Assembly (NCBI GenBank): GCA_029891345.1
Contig: CM056994.1
Location: 221,506,491-221,570,490, forward strand
DNA length: 64,000 bases
Direction of reading: 5' to 3'
Source of the DNA: Dryococelus australis
Lineage: Eukaryota > Arthropoda > Insecta > Phasmatodea > Phasmatidae
In this document: one piece after another, positions 1 to 11,125 of the stretch
Layout: each line of letters begins with the position of its first letter
Numbering within the stretch: position 1 is the stretch's first letter
The notes under the pieces: model-generated
Told to the model about the DNA's origin: nothing
The model's database searches: none
Seen by the model: the letters and a program-made list of their open reading frames with translations, nothing else
Position numbers and translations under genes: made by a program

Positions 1-120
1 GTTTAGTACAATAATTGTGGTTTTAGTCACATTATTAATATTGGTGTATTAAAATATATTAATCAGAATGTTATGTTACAATATTAGTAAAATAAAAACT
101 CTATAAAAATATTTTGGAAG

Positions 121-203
121 TTGATGGGATTGAACCCGCGAACTTAAAATTGTACTAGACCATGAGCACAACTAGCCATGACGCTTACCACTACACCAAA
201 ATA
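121..203 (-). repeat. tRNA-like (SINE-like) fragment
   Basis: Read on the minus strand this stretch has an A-box-like motif (complement of 182-195) and a B-box-like motif GGTTCAATCCC (complement of 126-136), the two internal RNA polymerase III promoter elements of tRNA genes. Short complementary stretches around them (atatttt / aaaatat) could form an acceptor-like arm. The T-arm pairs poorly and no clean cloverleaf forms, so a tRNA pseudogene or the head of a tRNA-derived SINE is more likely than a working tRNA. No poly-A or simple-repeat tail is obvious. Confidence 0.4.
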
Positions 204-205
204 TT

Positions 206-720
206 GATGGTATAGTTCTACTTAGTAGTCTTAATTATAGTAATAGTAACACAAACGTAAGTGTATCTTCACGTCAAAATATTTCGTGTTTGGAAATTAA
301 ATTAGACTTCTGTGCACATAAAATTGCTTTACAAGGTGTAAGAGCTAGTTTAAGTTACAAACTGAATCGCTTTTGTGCTTCGAAATTTAAACAGGGTGTT
401 TTCAGCTTACAAGGTTAAAGCTGTTCATGTATACCCGTCATTTTACACAGTTACTGGAAGCACATTTAAGAGCTATCGTCGGCTGCAACTTTTTTACATG
501 AAGCTTATTTCCCTGGTTTTCACTGCTCACTTTACTCTAGTTTTTGTCTAGCGTGTATGAGAATTGTCTAACATACTACTGCTTATTTACGGACTTCAGC
601 AATACAAATCAAATTGGAAGGTTACAGAGGGGTCTCATACCCCTCATTTCGATTACGAGATTTCTCGGTTCTCCACAGCATAGTTAATGAGCATTTTCAA
701 TATTGTACCTACATTTGTAG
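206..720. other. spacer without recognised features
   Basis: AT-rich sequence with frequent stops in all frames. I see no gene, terminal repeat or structured repeat here. Confidence 0.5.
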
Positions 721-838
721 GTAAACAGATGTTACAGAATCGTTCTTCAGCGACATAAACACTATTTCTTGTTAACAGATGTTACAGAATCGTTCTTCAG
801 CGACATAAACACTATTTCTTGTTAACAGATATTACAGA
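721..838. repeat. 50-bp tandem duplication
   Basis: Two adjacent 50-bp units (731-780 and 781-830) are identical base for base. A partial third unit continues at the end, and a related 10-bp start (gtaaacagat) precedes the first. The identity suggests a recent local slippage or unequal-exchange event rather than an old satellite. Confidence 0.9.
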
Positions 839-1160
839 TCATTACATCACAGCTAAAGAGTTACAGAATACAGCTGCTGGTTGGTTTGAGTATTGGGACA
901 AAATCAGCTGCTGAGGTAACTACCTTGTTAAATACTGGTTTAAGGGGATGACTACATTAATGAATTTCCCAGCTGCGGTGTGAACCTGGCAAGTGGTGGG
1001 TGGAGTTTTTTTAATAGGTGCCGGTGGTGGTGTCGGTTTCACTACTGGCCCGGGCACTGGGGAAATTAAATAACTTACGTGCTCAAAGTCCAGCCACAGC
1101 CAACAGATACCTAACATAGTGTCCGAGTGACAATTTTTGTCAATTTCAGGAACCAGCTTA

Positions 1161-1883
1161 CCATATATTGACATGTACAGGCCGCACCTGAACGTTCTTA
1201 TGAAAAATTCCGGATAATTAATATTTCAAGTATAGGCCGCACTGAATTTTTGTATTCCTGTAAATATTGTTAAGTTATGATTCAATACAAAAATAATAAA
1301 TTCAGACTTAATTTCTCCCTTACAAAACATTTGTGACAGAAAATTTGTATTATGTTGTGATGTTTACAAATATAAATCATGCAATTACTATTCCACAGAT
1401 GGTAACTTGACTTGAGAAAGCAAAACCATGGCAACATGTTACACGAAGTGGCATCTTTTCAATGTGCACTTGTAGTGGCACGGCGGGTGTGGCAAACCAT
1501 GTAAGTTATCTTTCTCTTGTACAGCAGAAAAATTATTTTCTCATGTATGGCATCTATGGCCGAGCTCCAACATGTTTACATTTTACACATGCGGGATGAA
1601 GTTTTTTTTCTCTATGAAAGCGAGTGAACAAATAATTCAAATAATTGCACAAGTGAATTCTTCTTATTCTTATTATTCTTCTTCTTCTTCCTCCTCCTCC
1701 TCTTCCTCCCCTCTTCCCTTCCTTCAAGTTAAAATAACATTAAAATGTACTGCATGTTGACAAATTTCTAAACATGGTTTAGGGGAAAAAATTTTAATGC
1801 CAGTATCTCATATATAAGTCGCACCCCACTTTTTGTAGTCATTTTTATGTAAAAATGTGCAGCCTATACATGCAGAAATATGG
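1161..1883. mobile_element. TA-flanked MITE-like DNA element
   Basis: The left end (from 1161) and the reverse complement of the right end (to 1883) share an imperfect terminal inverted repeat: CCATAT, a variable spacer, then CATGTAnAGGCnGCAC. Both ends are flanked by TA (1159-1160 and 1884-1885), the target duplication expected of Tc1/mariner/pogo-type transposition. Inside are further subterminal GCCGCAC and GTCGCACC motifs but no transposase frame, so it is non-autonomous. The interior includes a long pyrimidine tract. Family assignment is inference from the TA sites. Confidence 0.65.
1658..1735. repeat. pyrimidine-rich simple repeat
   Basis: An impure TTC/TCC tract of about 78 bases inside the MITE-like element. 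It yields a serine-rich open frame on the plus strand that should not be taken for a gene. Confidence 0.85.
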
Positions 1884-1938
1884 TAATCTGCTCGACAAGT
1901 CTCACCATGAGTTGAGGTGGAAGTAGCATTGGATCACC

Positions 1939-1961
1939 GGGGGGGGGGGGGGGGGGGGGGG
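1939..1961. repeat. poly-G run (23)
   Basis: An uninterrupted run of 23 G, followed by AGGGGGAGG. Its length is likely to vary and may be misassembled. Confidence 0.95.
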
Positions 1962-2016
1962 AGGGGGAGGATTTAACAGAGGTTATATTGTCTGACTGAG
2001 CTAGCTCTCGTTGCAG

Positions 2017-2274
2017 TGCCCACCGGGCCAGTCATCTGACCCTCGTGACATAATAGTCGTCACTCAAGCCCTTTTGGGTGTGTCTCGTGCAGGCACAGCC
2101 AAGGTAATGAGCATGATATACGATGAACTAGATGCAGAGCATTTCTGTGGGCAGACTCGGGTGTACCGGACATGCCTCAGAAGTTCCGGTCTTATTCCAA
2201 CTAGAACCTTGTACAGGCTCCAGGAATCCTACGTGGTTCGGCCCACTAATGGTTGGTCCGCAAAGGTCACCTAA
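2017..2274 (+). other. unrecognised open frame behind a splice-acceptor-like site
   Basis: The frame opens directly after an acceptor-like CGTTGCAG (2009-2016) and stays open to a stop at 2272-2274. A possible donor (AAG|GTAATG at 2103/2104) would leave an 87-bp, 29-codon exon. The peptide has mixed, protein-like composition, with for example DIIVVTQALLGVSRAG, but I do not recognise a family. GC is higher than in the surroundings. It could be an exon of a host gene, a decayed transposon frame, or chance. Only the open frame and the splice-like motifs are actually seen. Confidence 0.25.
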
Positions 2275-2534
2275 TTTAGAAATGTGCCACAATGTGCAAG
2301 TTATTAAAGCACAATTAAATTAACAAAATATGTGATAAGGAATGAAATAATTACCTCACTGAAGGTTAAGTTTAGCACAGCATATTTATTGCTGCATCAT
2401 GAAAACAAAGGGGATATGCAGCTCTGTATAAAAATAGGTAAATTGATTATGTAAATTATTTTACGTTACTTTACGTCAGGTAAAGGCAAACCTGAAACTT
2501 CAAATTCAAACCAAGAAAAACTCCAAAATGCTAT

Positions 2535-3060
2535 TCACAATTGACAGCGAAATAACAAGGTGGTTTTGTCCAGAAGGGATGAAGGGACGACATTACGGCC
2601 TGCTACCATGGAGTGCAAGGATTGACACGGGTAAGGGGGTGCAGGGGTAAGGACATCGTGATACCTTCCGAGCTTGACCAGGGGTTTTTTCCAGGGGCTG
2701 CAGGGTTGATGTTGGAGCATTTGGATGAGCCGTCTTCCAGATGCTGGAGAAGAGAGCATTTGCAAGCTTGGAGGGCCTTTTTCAGACTGGAGTCTTCTGC
2801 AGACCATCCGACCTTACACAGGTCAGATGGGCAGACGTAGACTCTGGCAAGAGCATTTTCGCTTCTCCTTATATACCCAAATTGTAGCTTGGTGGCTGTC
2901 ACAGGGGTGTGGGGGTTGCTAGCCTTCCAGCGCAGGGGTTGGTTATTCAGGGGAGTGGGCTGCGCCAAGCATTTCTTATCGCCCTGGCTGGAGGCTGTTG
3001 ACATATTTACCGCCTCCTCACAAGGCTCAGCGGCGATGATGTCACTGGCCGCAGGGGTGC
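2535..3060 (-). promoter_or_regulatory. GC-richer block with minus-strand TATA box (possible solo LTR or promoter)
   Basis: This block is clearly richer in GC than the flanks. On the minus strand it carries TATATAAGG (complement of 2867-2875), followed by several hundred bases with long but unrecognised open frames on both strands. That layout resembles the U3/R part of an LTR or a TATA promoter with leader. I found neither a second copy within the window nor clear TG...CA ends, so this stays a suggestion. The 133-residue minus-strand frame ending at 2603 has no domain I recognise. Confidence 0.25.
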
Positions 3061-4134
3061 TGCTTTCCTGCGGTGTTTCTGTTAACTATCTTATCTTTCT
3101 CTGCATGTTTGTGATTCAGTGGGTAAAACAAGTTTTGGTTTTGGGGGGTGGCGACCACATCCTAATTCTGGACAGGCAGTACAATCTCATTATACAATTT
3201 TTAATTATTCCTAAGTATGTAGTTGTCCAGCATGTGGAACCAACCCTGTAGCCAAGGGGATTTAATTGCCTCTCAGTGTGTGACTTACCCCGAATCACTC
3301 TCTGTGCTTGATGATGGGGCGAAGTCAAACAGTAGAGTACGCAGACACGCTGTGCAGTAGAGTGGCATGCGGCGAAATAAAAGTCAATTTTGGAATTGGA
3401 CGCTGTTGGAAATATATGGAATTTTTTAAAATATCAGATACCGGTAACTTAAAAACTACATCACCAAAAAAAATTTAACTAAAAAAAATGAATGTTTTTT
3501 ACTATTTCTGGTAATACATTATGTGAGTCAAATTGGAACAAAATAGAAGAGGGTCAAGTTTTTTTATTTGATTACTGGACATGGCATGACCCTTCTGAAG
3601 AAATTTTTTGCGCGGACAATTTGTATCTCAAATTTTTCAAACCCCATGCAAACAAGTATGAAATACAGATATAAGTTTCTTAATATGTTTCATTCTAATT
3701 AAATTACATTTTAATAAGTTATATATATATATATATGTATTGCCATCCGACCTTATCTCTCTGGCGCTGTAAGATTGTCATGGGGCGTGCACACAAGGGG
3801 CAGGGGCCACGCAATACATGTGATGCGCGTGTTAAGTGCACTGAAGGCCGGCCCACCAATACAAATTAAGGGCTCCTGAGCAATGCGTGCTTTGGGCTCC
3901 CCTACCCCCTCCACCCCAAAAATCGACCGCTTACAACATAAATAGTCATCATTCATGCAAAAATAGTTAATAAGTTTTTGAGTATTGAAATTAGATTTTC
4001 ACGTAATACTTTGTTTTATAAATAAACATTTATGAGTCGGGCCTGACCCCCCCCCCCCCAAGTACATGGGTCCCTGAGCATCGCACCCCCTTCCCCCGCC
4101 GGCCTCTAGGCAGGCCTGACTGAAGGTGGGCTAC
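3061..4134. other. spacer with low-complexity patches
   Basis: No gene is recognised. The stretch contains a short (TA)n run at 3720-3737, C-rich low-complexity sequence around 3880-3925, a 13-base C run at 4047-4059 and more C-rich sequence at 4080-4125. A 60-codon open frame at 3492-3674 has no recognisable domain. Confidence 0.5.
4047..4059. repeat. poly-C run (13)
   Basis: An uninterrupted run of 13 C in a GC-rich patch. Confidence 0.9.
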
Positions 4135-4450
4135 AGCCGAAGCTACCAGGAAAAGGGTTCATGTTAGTATGCAAGATATTTTGTGAATTTGTTTTGCCAT
4201 GCACTCCTGTGCAAGTCTTTATGAATTAGCATGAAGATTTTGACATATCTATTTTGACGCACTCTCCTGTGCACGTTCTTGTGATTAGTAATGGCCGAAG
4301 CCACCAGCGAAGGGTTCACTTTAGTATCTAAGGCATTTTGTGTGTTTGTTTTGCTGTGCAATGCTGTGCACATTTTGTGAATTAACAAGTACGGTTATTA
4401 TGTATCAATTTTGCTGTGCACTACTGTGCACGATTTTGTGATCTGTATAG
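4135..4450. repeat. divergent tandem duplication, period about 158 bp
   Basis: The block starting gccgaagctaccagg (4136) recurs from 4294 as gccgaagccaccagc. In both copies this is followed by agggttca, an ATTTTGTG-rich section, two further GTGCA-containing stretches and TTGTGATT-like sequence. The copies differ by many substitutions, so the duplication is old. Within each unit there is a smaller echo of TTTTGnnnTGCACTnCTGTGCA. Confidence 0.75.
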
Positions 4451-7195
4451 TGTATTCCTCCATACTTCATATCTATGGAAATGGTCAGCCAGGACCACCC
4501 TCCCTCTGGCAATGGGCTAGTGTCCCCGCTTCCGATGGCCACTCTGCAGTCTCTCATTGGAGCTCAACCCGGACGGACACGTGCCACGTGGCCTGCGGAG
4601 GTTTCAACTTTGTCATGACTGATGATTTGATTTGTCTGCGTAGTTAATTTCTAAAACATTTTTATTTTGCCCCCGCAACCGGCCTGGCCTTTCCGTTGAC
4701 TCAGAAGGCCCTTAATTAATTACTGCGCCTTGAAGCTTTTCCTACTTGGCAACGCAACTTTGTCTATTTTTTTTAGGGGTAGGCGAAGCTAGAAATTTCA
4801 TTTCCAAGCAAATTTGTCATAATATTAGTGAACTCGAATCTAATATAGAATCGAATATCAATTCAAAGTGTTTTGTTGACAAGTACACATTGCACCAATT
4901 ATATATTTTTTTAAAATTAATAACTACATACATACATTTACACAAGCTAGGTAAAAGGCATATAAAAAAAATGTTTTTCATGGATTTGCAAAACAATTTG
5001 TCAAAGTTTTTTACTATGTAAGCACACATATTGCCTTTCATGCTAAACAAATCTCAATACATTGAAAATTAATCCATGCTTACGGAATATTTAAAATTAG
5101 CATACCTATTACAAAAGGAATAAATTTTCATTAGATCAGCATATTTATTGACCTAAATGCAAAAAAATACTAAATAAGAAACTAAAAATTACTTCACCAA
5201 AGTATGGAACATACAAAACAGAATAATTAATTCAGTGCTTACGTTTTTTCACCCCAGTTTATACTTTTATTCAAATTGTGTATCTAAACAGTGTGATTCA
5301 ATATAATATGGTTCTATTACTTTGTGTACGTATAAGTGGTGCGAGGGAATGGAATTTTTCCATCTGGAAAAATTCGGACAGCAAACTTAAATCTCCCCAG
5401 AGAATTCGGGAAAAAATATTTTAGGGTTAGGTGAAGAAGTTTGTGGGTTGTTATACTTAGTAATTAACATTCTATCACAGCTAAGTCACATCAGGCAGGT
5501 TATCAATGCAACGTACAGAACCTTTATGCTAATAAAGCTAATTCCTCTATAGATAACAAAATGAAAAGTAGCTTTGGGGGTCGAATTAAACATTCATTGT
5601 GAACTTGATAATTTTTACATGAATGTTTAGGTTATGTGTATCAAAACTCACGTCCCACATCAACCAGCAATCGATAATTGCAACTAATAGATGTCGCTTG
5701 CATATATGACAAATTCAGTGCGCACAGTTCACCGTAACTTCATAATAGTGCAAGTTTACAACCAGTTTTAGTTAATGTGTGCAATAAATACAAAGTTTTA
5801 ATGTTACATAATATATGAAGTACAAAAATGTGTTTGTTTATGTGATGAACTTTCAATTCTGTCTGTGAACAAGCAGAACAATTGATTTTTCTAGACTAAA
5901 CTTGAGTCTATACAATACTTCTCGCACGAATCCTGACTTGTATTTTATTAACAATTTCCTACTTTTTTTAAATTACATTACTGAGAAGTGAGATTTGAAT
6001 CACGGTGGGTTCAATTTCACACTTTTCACAGCAGTTAAAGTCTGCAAAACGTGCAGTTTAATCTCCTATTTATCACACCGTAACGCAAGACTCTGTTGGA
6101 CACGATGAAACTAAACATATAATATTGATTAAAATCTGAGGTGTCGAATTAAGCTTGTGAAGATTCTGAAGTGTTTAGTACCGCATTTACCCTAAAGAAA
6201 TATGAGCATGAATCTAAGACGACCCCTTCCTAAAAAAAGATTTTTGAGGGAAAAATATTTAGACCTGAATTCAATACTACTCCTGTGAAGTGCAGAAAAA
6301 ATTATTCTGATTGAACGGATTTTTGCATGAATTTATGAAAAACCCTTCAAGAAGAAATGCTATTATATGAATAATATGATATATTTTATTTATTTTTAAA
6401 GAAAAGATAATCACAATGAATAGGTATGTCTAACCTGGGTGTATGGTAGCAGCACCTTTCTTACACTGTAAAACTTTTGTGGGTGTTATATTCGTGACTT
6501 GAGCCATTTCACTTTCCAGCAAAGTGCTTCCTCTTTGCAAATTAATCGGATTAGGATTAGCCAAATAATTGGATTAGCCATTAATCTGCAAAATCTATTT
6601 TTAGACCATCCCCATCAACATGTAATTCACCTAGTGAATTATTAGAACCCACCCGCCCCCATTCCTACTACTACTCAAGCGGTTTATTTCTCTGGGCAAC
6701 ATCAGATAATGGGACCCTCATCAAAGTTGACAGGTACAGTCTCAGCAACAAAAATATGTCCAACCATAGGACACACCGTATTTAAGCATGAAAAGCATTT
6801 GTCAAAATCCTCTGTCTCATGGCATGCCAATTTTAGAGGATTAACTGCTTCCTGAGTACAAAAAATTATGAATAGAAGCCTGTAGAATTGTTGTTGATGT
6901 AACACAAACTTAAATACTGAACTAGCAGTGTCACACGTTTATGGTATTTGTGTTCCTAGGTTTTGAATTGGAGACGACCCCGAATTGTAGATAACCCCTT
7001 ATTTTTTTCTATTCCTTTTCTGTCAAAAAACCTTGTCTTCCTTTCGAGTAAATACAGTAATATAAATAGGTTTTTACCCCGATAATTCCGTTTTGCTATA
7101 TAGCGAGTAAAATTAGATACTATTATTTTACACCAAATGCAGTTTGGACTAATTTGTGGGCATTCTGTTGAGTTGAGGTTATGTTCCCATGTTTC
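4451..7195. other. AT-rich spacer
   Basis: No coding region is supported. A perfect inverted repeat with 11-bp arms and a 2-nt loop lies at 5352-5375. Motifs like the ends of the TA-flanked elements (CCGCATTTACCC followed by TAAGACGACCCC near 6189-6230, and GAGACGACCCC near 6971) suggest small remnants of that family, but I could not define both ends. Confidence 0.5.
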
Positions 7196-7415
7196 ATTAG
7201 CCATGTGTGTGGCAAACGTGGGATGAAAAATTTGATGTTATTAAGAGTACGTTGTCTTCTTTTGCTTTTTGGGCTAATAATAATAAATTATTTAAGTTGC
7301 CCAAAAGCATTTTTTTGTTTCGAAGTTCGAAGCAAAAAATTTGATTTAGAATACGAAGCAGAATATTAAAAATATTCAATTCTAATTCGAATTTTCGATG
7401 CTTCGACCACTCCTA
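7196..7415. repeat. hairpin-rich block, possible hAT-type transposon end
   Basis: Two nested hairpins are visible: TGCTTTTTGGGC with GCCCAAAAGCA (7263-7274 / 7299-7309), and TTTTTTGTTTCGAA with TTCGAAGCAAAAAA (7311-7324 / 7326-7339). The right edge, read as its complement (TTAGGAGTGGTCGAAGC), resembles ends of hAT-type MITEs that start TAGGAGTGGTCGAA. I did not find the partner end or an 8-bp target duplication. Confidence 0.35.
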
Positions 7416-9277
7416 ATATTTTTCATGCTAGTTCAGGCAAAGTCTCATGCAGGTGTTTTGTGCCACAGTGTTAATGTAATGTTCTGCATCATTCCTTCCA
7501 AGTTTGTGTAGCTTCCAGCGCATATTAATGTTGAATTACCTTATAATAAATACCGGATGACTCTGGAGTTAATATACACTTGGTCACACTCATTTTATAA
7601 AAGTAGCCACTCCCCTGTATTTGCGTTTGGCGTGCTCCATGACTGAAAATGGATCAGAAGAGTTATGTGTCCATGTTAGCAACCAGCTACATAGCGACGT
7701 CACAGCCCTGGTAAGAATCTCTGCTCACCATGTGGCAGTGTGCAAACCTGGGACAACTGTACGACAACTTCCACCTACTGCCTTGTTAACCAAACCCAAT
7801 TAAAATAAATACAAATATATAAAATTTTATACACTTATTGTATCTTCATACAAAATAACATGTATGGAAATAGTTCATAAAAAATCTGAAATCCATAATA
7901 GATACCATTTTTAAAGTACTTGTTCAATGCATGGATGTGTCTATATAATACTTATAATTCTTAAACTACAACAAAGTGATACTGCAACTTGAGATGTCTG
8001 GTTTGAATACGGTATCTATATTTACATTAACATAAGTAGTTGTACAGTTTTCAACAATGTAGTAACGTGGGATATTCACCGTAGGATACAACTGGTGTAC
8101 ATGTAAGGCTTTTTTTTTATTAGATTTTTGAAAGAAAAAGTTTCATTTTACAATAAACGACAAGAAATAATTAGATTTCCTTTAAAAAATTATATACATT
8201 AACTTGATTGGTTTGCAGGTAAGGCACTTTTAAAGCCACCTTATTTTATTCTTTTACACCACTGCATGCCCCTCAATCACATGTAAAAATCAACACTGCC
8301 TTGGAAATACCACTGAACATTACTCACTCATGTATGATGTACGTAACACAGTGACACTAAACTGTGATACATTTATGCTAGTTTTTATGTGTATAAATCC
8401 AAGCAAAACCAGTTTGAGTTGCCGCCAATTTGAACAGTGCACTTTAATTTGGGTGTTAAGATCTAACATAAATTAATGACTCAGTCAATATTTCTGTACA
8501 CATGTCAGGTGGTGTTGATGAGAGCATACAGTACATGCATTTACGGGCAGTGATTTCATTTTAAAAGTTAATTTTTAACAATGCCCAGTTAACAACAAAC
8601 TTGCTACAGTTAAGCATTTCTTCTACATCAGAACAAAAGTTTTCAGTGTCTCAAAACAACATCGGATTAACCTGCCTTATTAATTAATAATTATCATCAA
8701 AGCTCGAATAAATTTAAAAGCGCAAGGAGTATGACTTGGGGCACATGCATAACTGTATGTAGTCAAGTCAGTGACTGCTAAATTTAAATATTGTCACATG
8801 CAAAACATTTACTCACTTTTTAAGTTTTTGTACAATATTATCTATAAAGTTAGTGATTTGAAGAGATATGCTCACTCAAATACAACTATGCCGCTGGTCT
8901 CTCATGTCCGTCTACAGCTAATAGAAATGCAGTAGTTGTATAATGATTTTTCCTAAATCCTAACTGAAATTCAGTAACATGTTATATTTGCTTTCTTACT
9001 ATATTTGTACACAGGATATTTTGACCAACATTTATATTTCTGTAAAAAAATATTGGAAAGTGCTCAATTTATTTTAGGGGAAGGGGGCGGGATAATGAAT
9101 AAACCGGGAACTGTAGAAGTTTAACAAAGAAATTTTTGTGCAGTGAGGAATTTTTGAAATGAGTGTTTGGATTTATAACTGGTCTGTACAAGAAAATTAT
9201 GTTCACTGTAAAACTGAAAGTGATAACATAGCTTTTTCTTTACAACACCACTACCTCCCATTTTCAGATCCTGTGTA
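7416..9277. other. AT-rich spacer
   Basis: I see no gene, terminal repeat or tandem array. Short open frames are at the length expected by chance for this base composition. Confidence 0.5.
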
Positions 9278-9352
9278 TAGGCCTGTATGTATGTGTGTGT
9301 GTATGTATGTGTGTATTTATGTGTATGTATGCAGGTATGTATGCATGTAAGT
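9278..9352. repeat. TGTA/TG microsatellite
   Basis: An impure run of GTATGTATGTGTG-type units. The open frames it creates on both strands (YVC repeats, HTHTYTHT) are by-products of the repeat. Confidence 0.85.
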
Positions 9353-9903
9353 GTATATGGGGTTAAGCCAAGTCTTACATTCAAAATCGTGTAACGTTTA
9401 GCAATAGAATATAGTTAGACACAAGTGTATTTGGTGAAAATATTTGCATGATTTTAGTCACATTTCAGAAGATTATTTTGATTTGTTTTTCATTATTTTC
9501 TCAGCAATTTCGTCAAAAATTCCATCAATATTTTAATTAAAAGATGACATACGAGATTTAAAAGGATAATATAATTGCAATATTAATATTTGTTTAATTT
9601 GTAGCATAATTTAAATGCATAGCTATAGAGTGGCTTAATTTTATATGTTCAATTACTCAACTAAGTACACCGAACGAGCAACACACAAATGATTACGCCT
9701 ACTTAAAGAAAAGAAAACAGTTAAATCCTTAGAAACACTTGAAATAACACATCAACAATAAAATGCAGACAAAATATCATCATATTTCATAACACGAAAT
9801 AGTACAGAAATTAGGACAGAGATAATATTTCTTTAAAGGACAATATAGTTATTCTAACATAAACTCAGTCGGGCATTGCCAATGTTTAAATTATTTCCAT
9901 GTT

Positions 9904-10483
9904 TTAAGGAATTAGGTTTGTCCTTCGGTAAGACATAATGTTATTGTACGTTGAAAACCACTTCTCAGAATCAACATCGATAACTGGTGTCCACAGTGAC
10001 TTAATAGTAGCATCTACAAATCTACCATGTTCAGATTTTAATGATAGCTGAATTGCAAAAGTATCAACCTCTTTCCCTGCTTTGCACAAACTAGAAGCCT
10101 ACTCCCTGAACACAAAATATGGACAATTAGTTCACATGTTGCAAGGTCCTTAAGCATAGGAATTATTTTCACTAAAACACAAACATCATTATTTTCTACA
10201 GTGCATTTCATAATGTTTCTAGGATCAAACAGCTGCCCACAGGAAGAAAAGAAATCTTTCGTAATGTCAGATTCTATTAGCTGGTTCAGTTTATGCATAC
10301 TTTTTTCACCAACAAAACAAACATGTCGGTTGCGCCTGACTTTGTTTTGGGAGTTTGGAAAGTGCAGCATAATTTTCCAGAAAAGAACAGATCTTTAAGC
10401 AAGATGAAGCTCTTAGACAAGTAATTCAGTTTCGAATTGAGTGTATGTGCCAGAGGAATCTTACTGCCATCTAGAGTTAATAA
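9904..10483 (-). pseudogene. hAT transposase, C-terminal half (interrupted)
   Basis: Three overlapping minus-strand frames read in order from 10486 down to 9904. The last contains SLWTPVIDVDSEKWFS followed by a YNN...RRTNL segment. This is the pattern of the hAT C-terminal dimerisation region, where a conserved hydrophobic/W, D-E and RR cluster is usual. An upstream piece, IPLAHTLNSKLNYL, fits the region just before it in hAT proteins of the CGGBP1-like type. Frameshifts and stops make it a pseudogene. The N-terminal half lies on the same strand at 15402-16326, and the gypsy element between them separates the two. The family call rests on motif memory. Confidence 0.5.
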
Positions 10484-10692
10484 CATTGCACGTCACTGGC
10501 CTGTGTTTCTATTCATATTGAGCTCAATAAGAATAGTAAGAGTTAATAGGATGTTCAGACTGGTAAATAATATACATTTGACTGTATGTAGCATTGAGAA
10601 TAAATATAGTTATTGAATTTAGTTCTTTTATTTTTATTAAGGCCTCCATCCCTCATGAGCTCAGATACACCCCTCAGGCGTCCCATGCAAAA
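10484..10692 (+). repeat. 5' LTR (internally deleted)
   Basis: The last 160 bases match the end of the 3' LTR: both contain GTTAATAGGATG, GCATTGAGAATAAAT, TTTAGTTCTTTTATTTT, CCTCCATCCCTCA and CAGGCGTCCCATG-like sequence. The first 35-40 bases look like a diverged version of the 3' LTR start. About 430 bases present in the 3' copy are absent here. AATAAAT at the shared position is a candidate polyadenylation signal. Confidence 0.65.
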
Positions 10693-10693
10693 C

Positions 10694-10710
10694 TGGTGTC
10701 AGAAGTGGGA
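10694..10710 (+). promoter_or_regulatory. primer-binding site (tRNA-Leu type)
   Basis: TGGTGTCAGAAGTGGGA is complementary to the 3' end of a eukaryotic tRNA-Leu including CCA (a tRNA ending TCCCACTTCTGACACCA). It sits just after the 5' LTR, where minus-strand DNA synthesis of an LTR element is primed. Confidence 0.85.
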
Positions 10711-11125
10711 TGGAGGCAATTAGTTAATGATTTTAAACTAATTGATGAATTGTAACTGTGTGTGAAAATAATTAAGACTGTTTTGTATAACTGACACAGC
10801 GAATGTTAAAAAGGAAAATGTCTGCGGGACTAGAAGCACTGCAAGCACTGATTGAGGAGGCAGGTAGCCAAGTGAGTGCAAATTGAAAGAAGATATAAAT
10901 AACCAAGATAGTAGAGTAAATGAGACTGTAAATAGCCAAATTAGTTATGTAAAAGAAAGTGTGAATGAAACTGTAAATATCCAAATTAGTTTAGTAATTG
11001 AAACTGTAAATAGTGTACATGAGAATGTAGACATGAAAATAGATAACGTAGACAGGAAAATAGATGGCATTAGTGAGTTTGTGAACACAAAAATTGATAG
11101 TGTGAATGAAAGAATGGACAGTGTA

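Noticed and set aside
721..838. CRISPR-like direct repeat
   Set aside because: Only two full adjacent 50-bp copies with no spacers, in a eukaryotic context. It is a tandem duplication.
920..1174. Proline-rich 84-codon minus-strand frame
   Set aside because: Overlaps the left border of the TA-flanked element, has no domain, and its length is compatible with chance.
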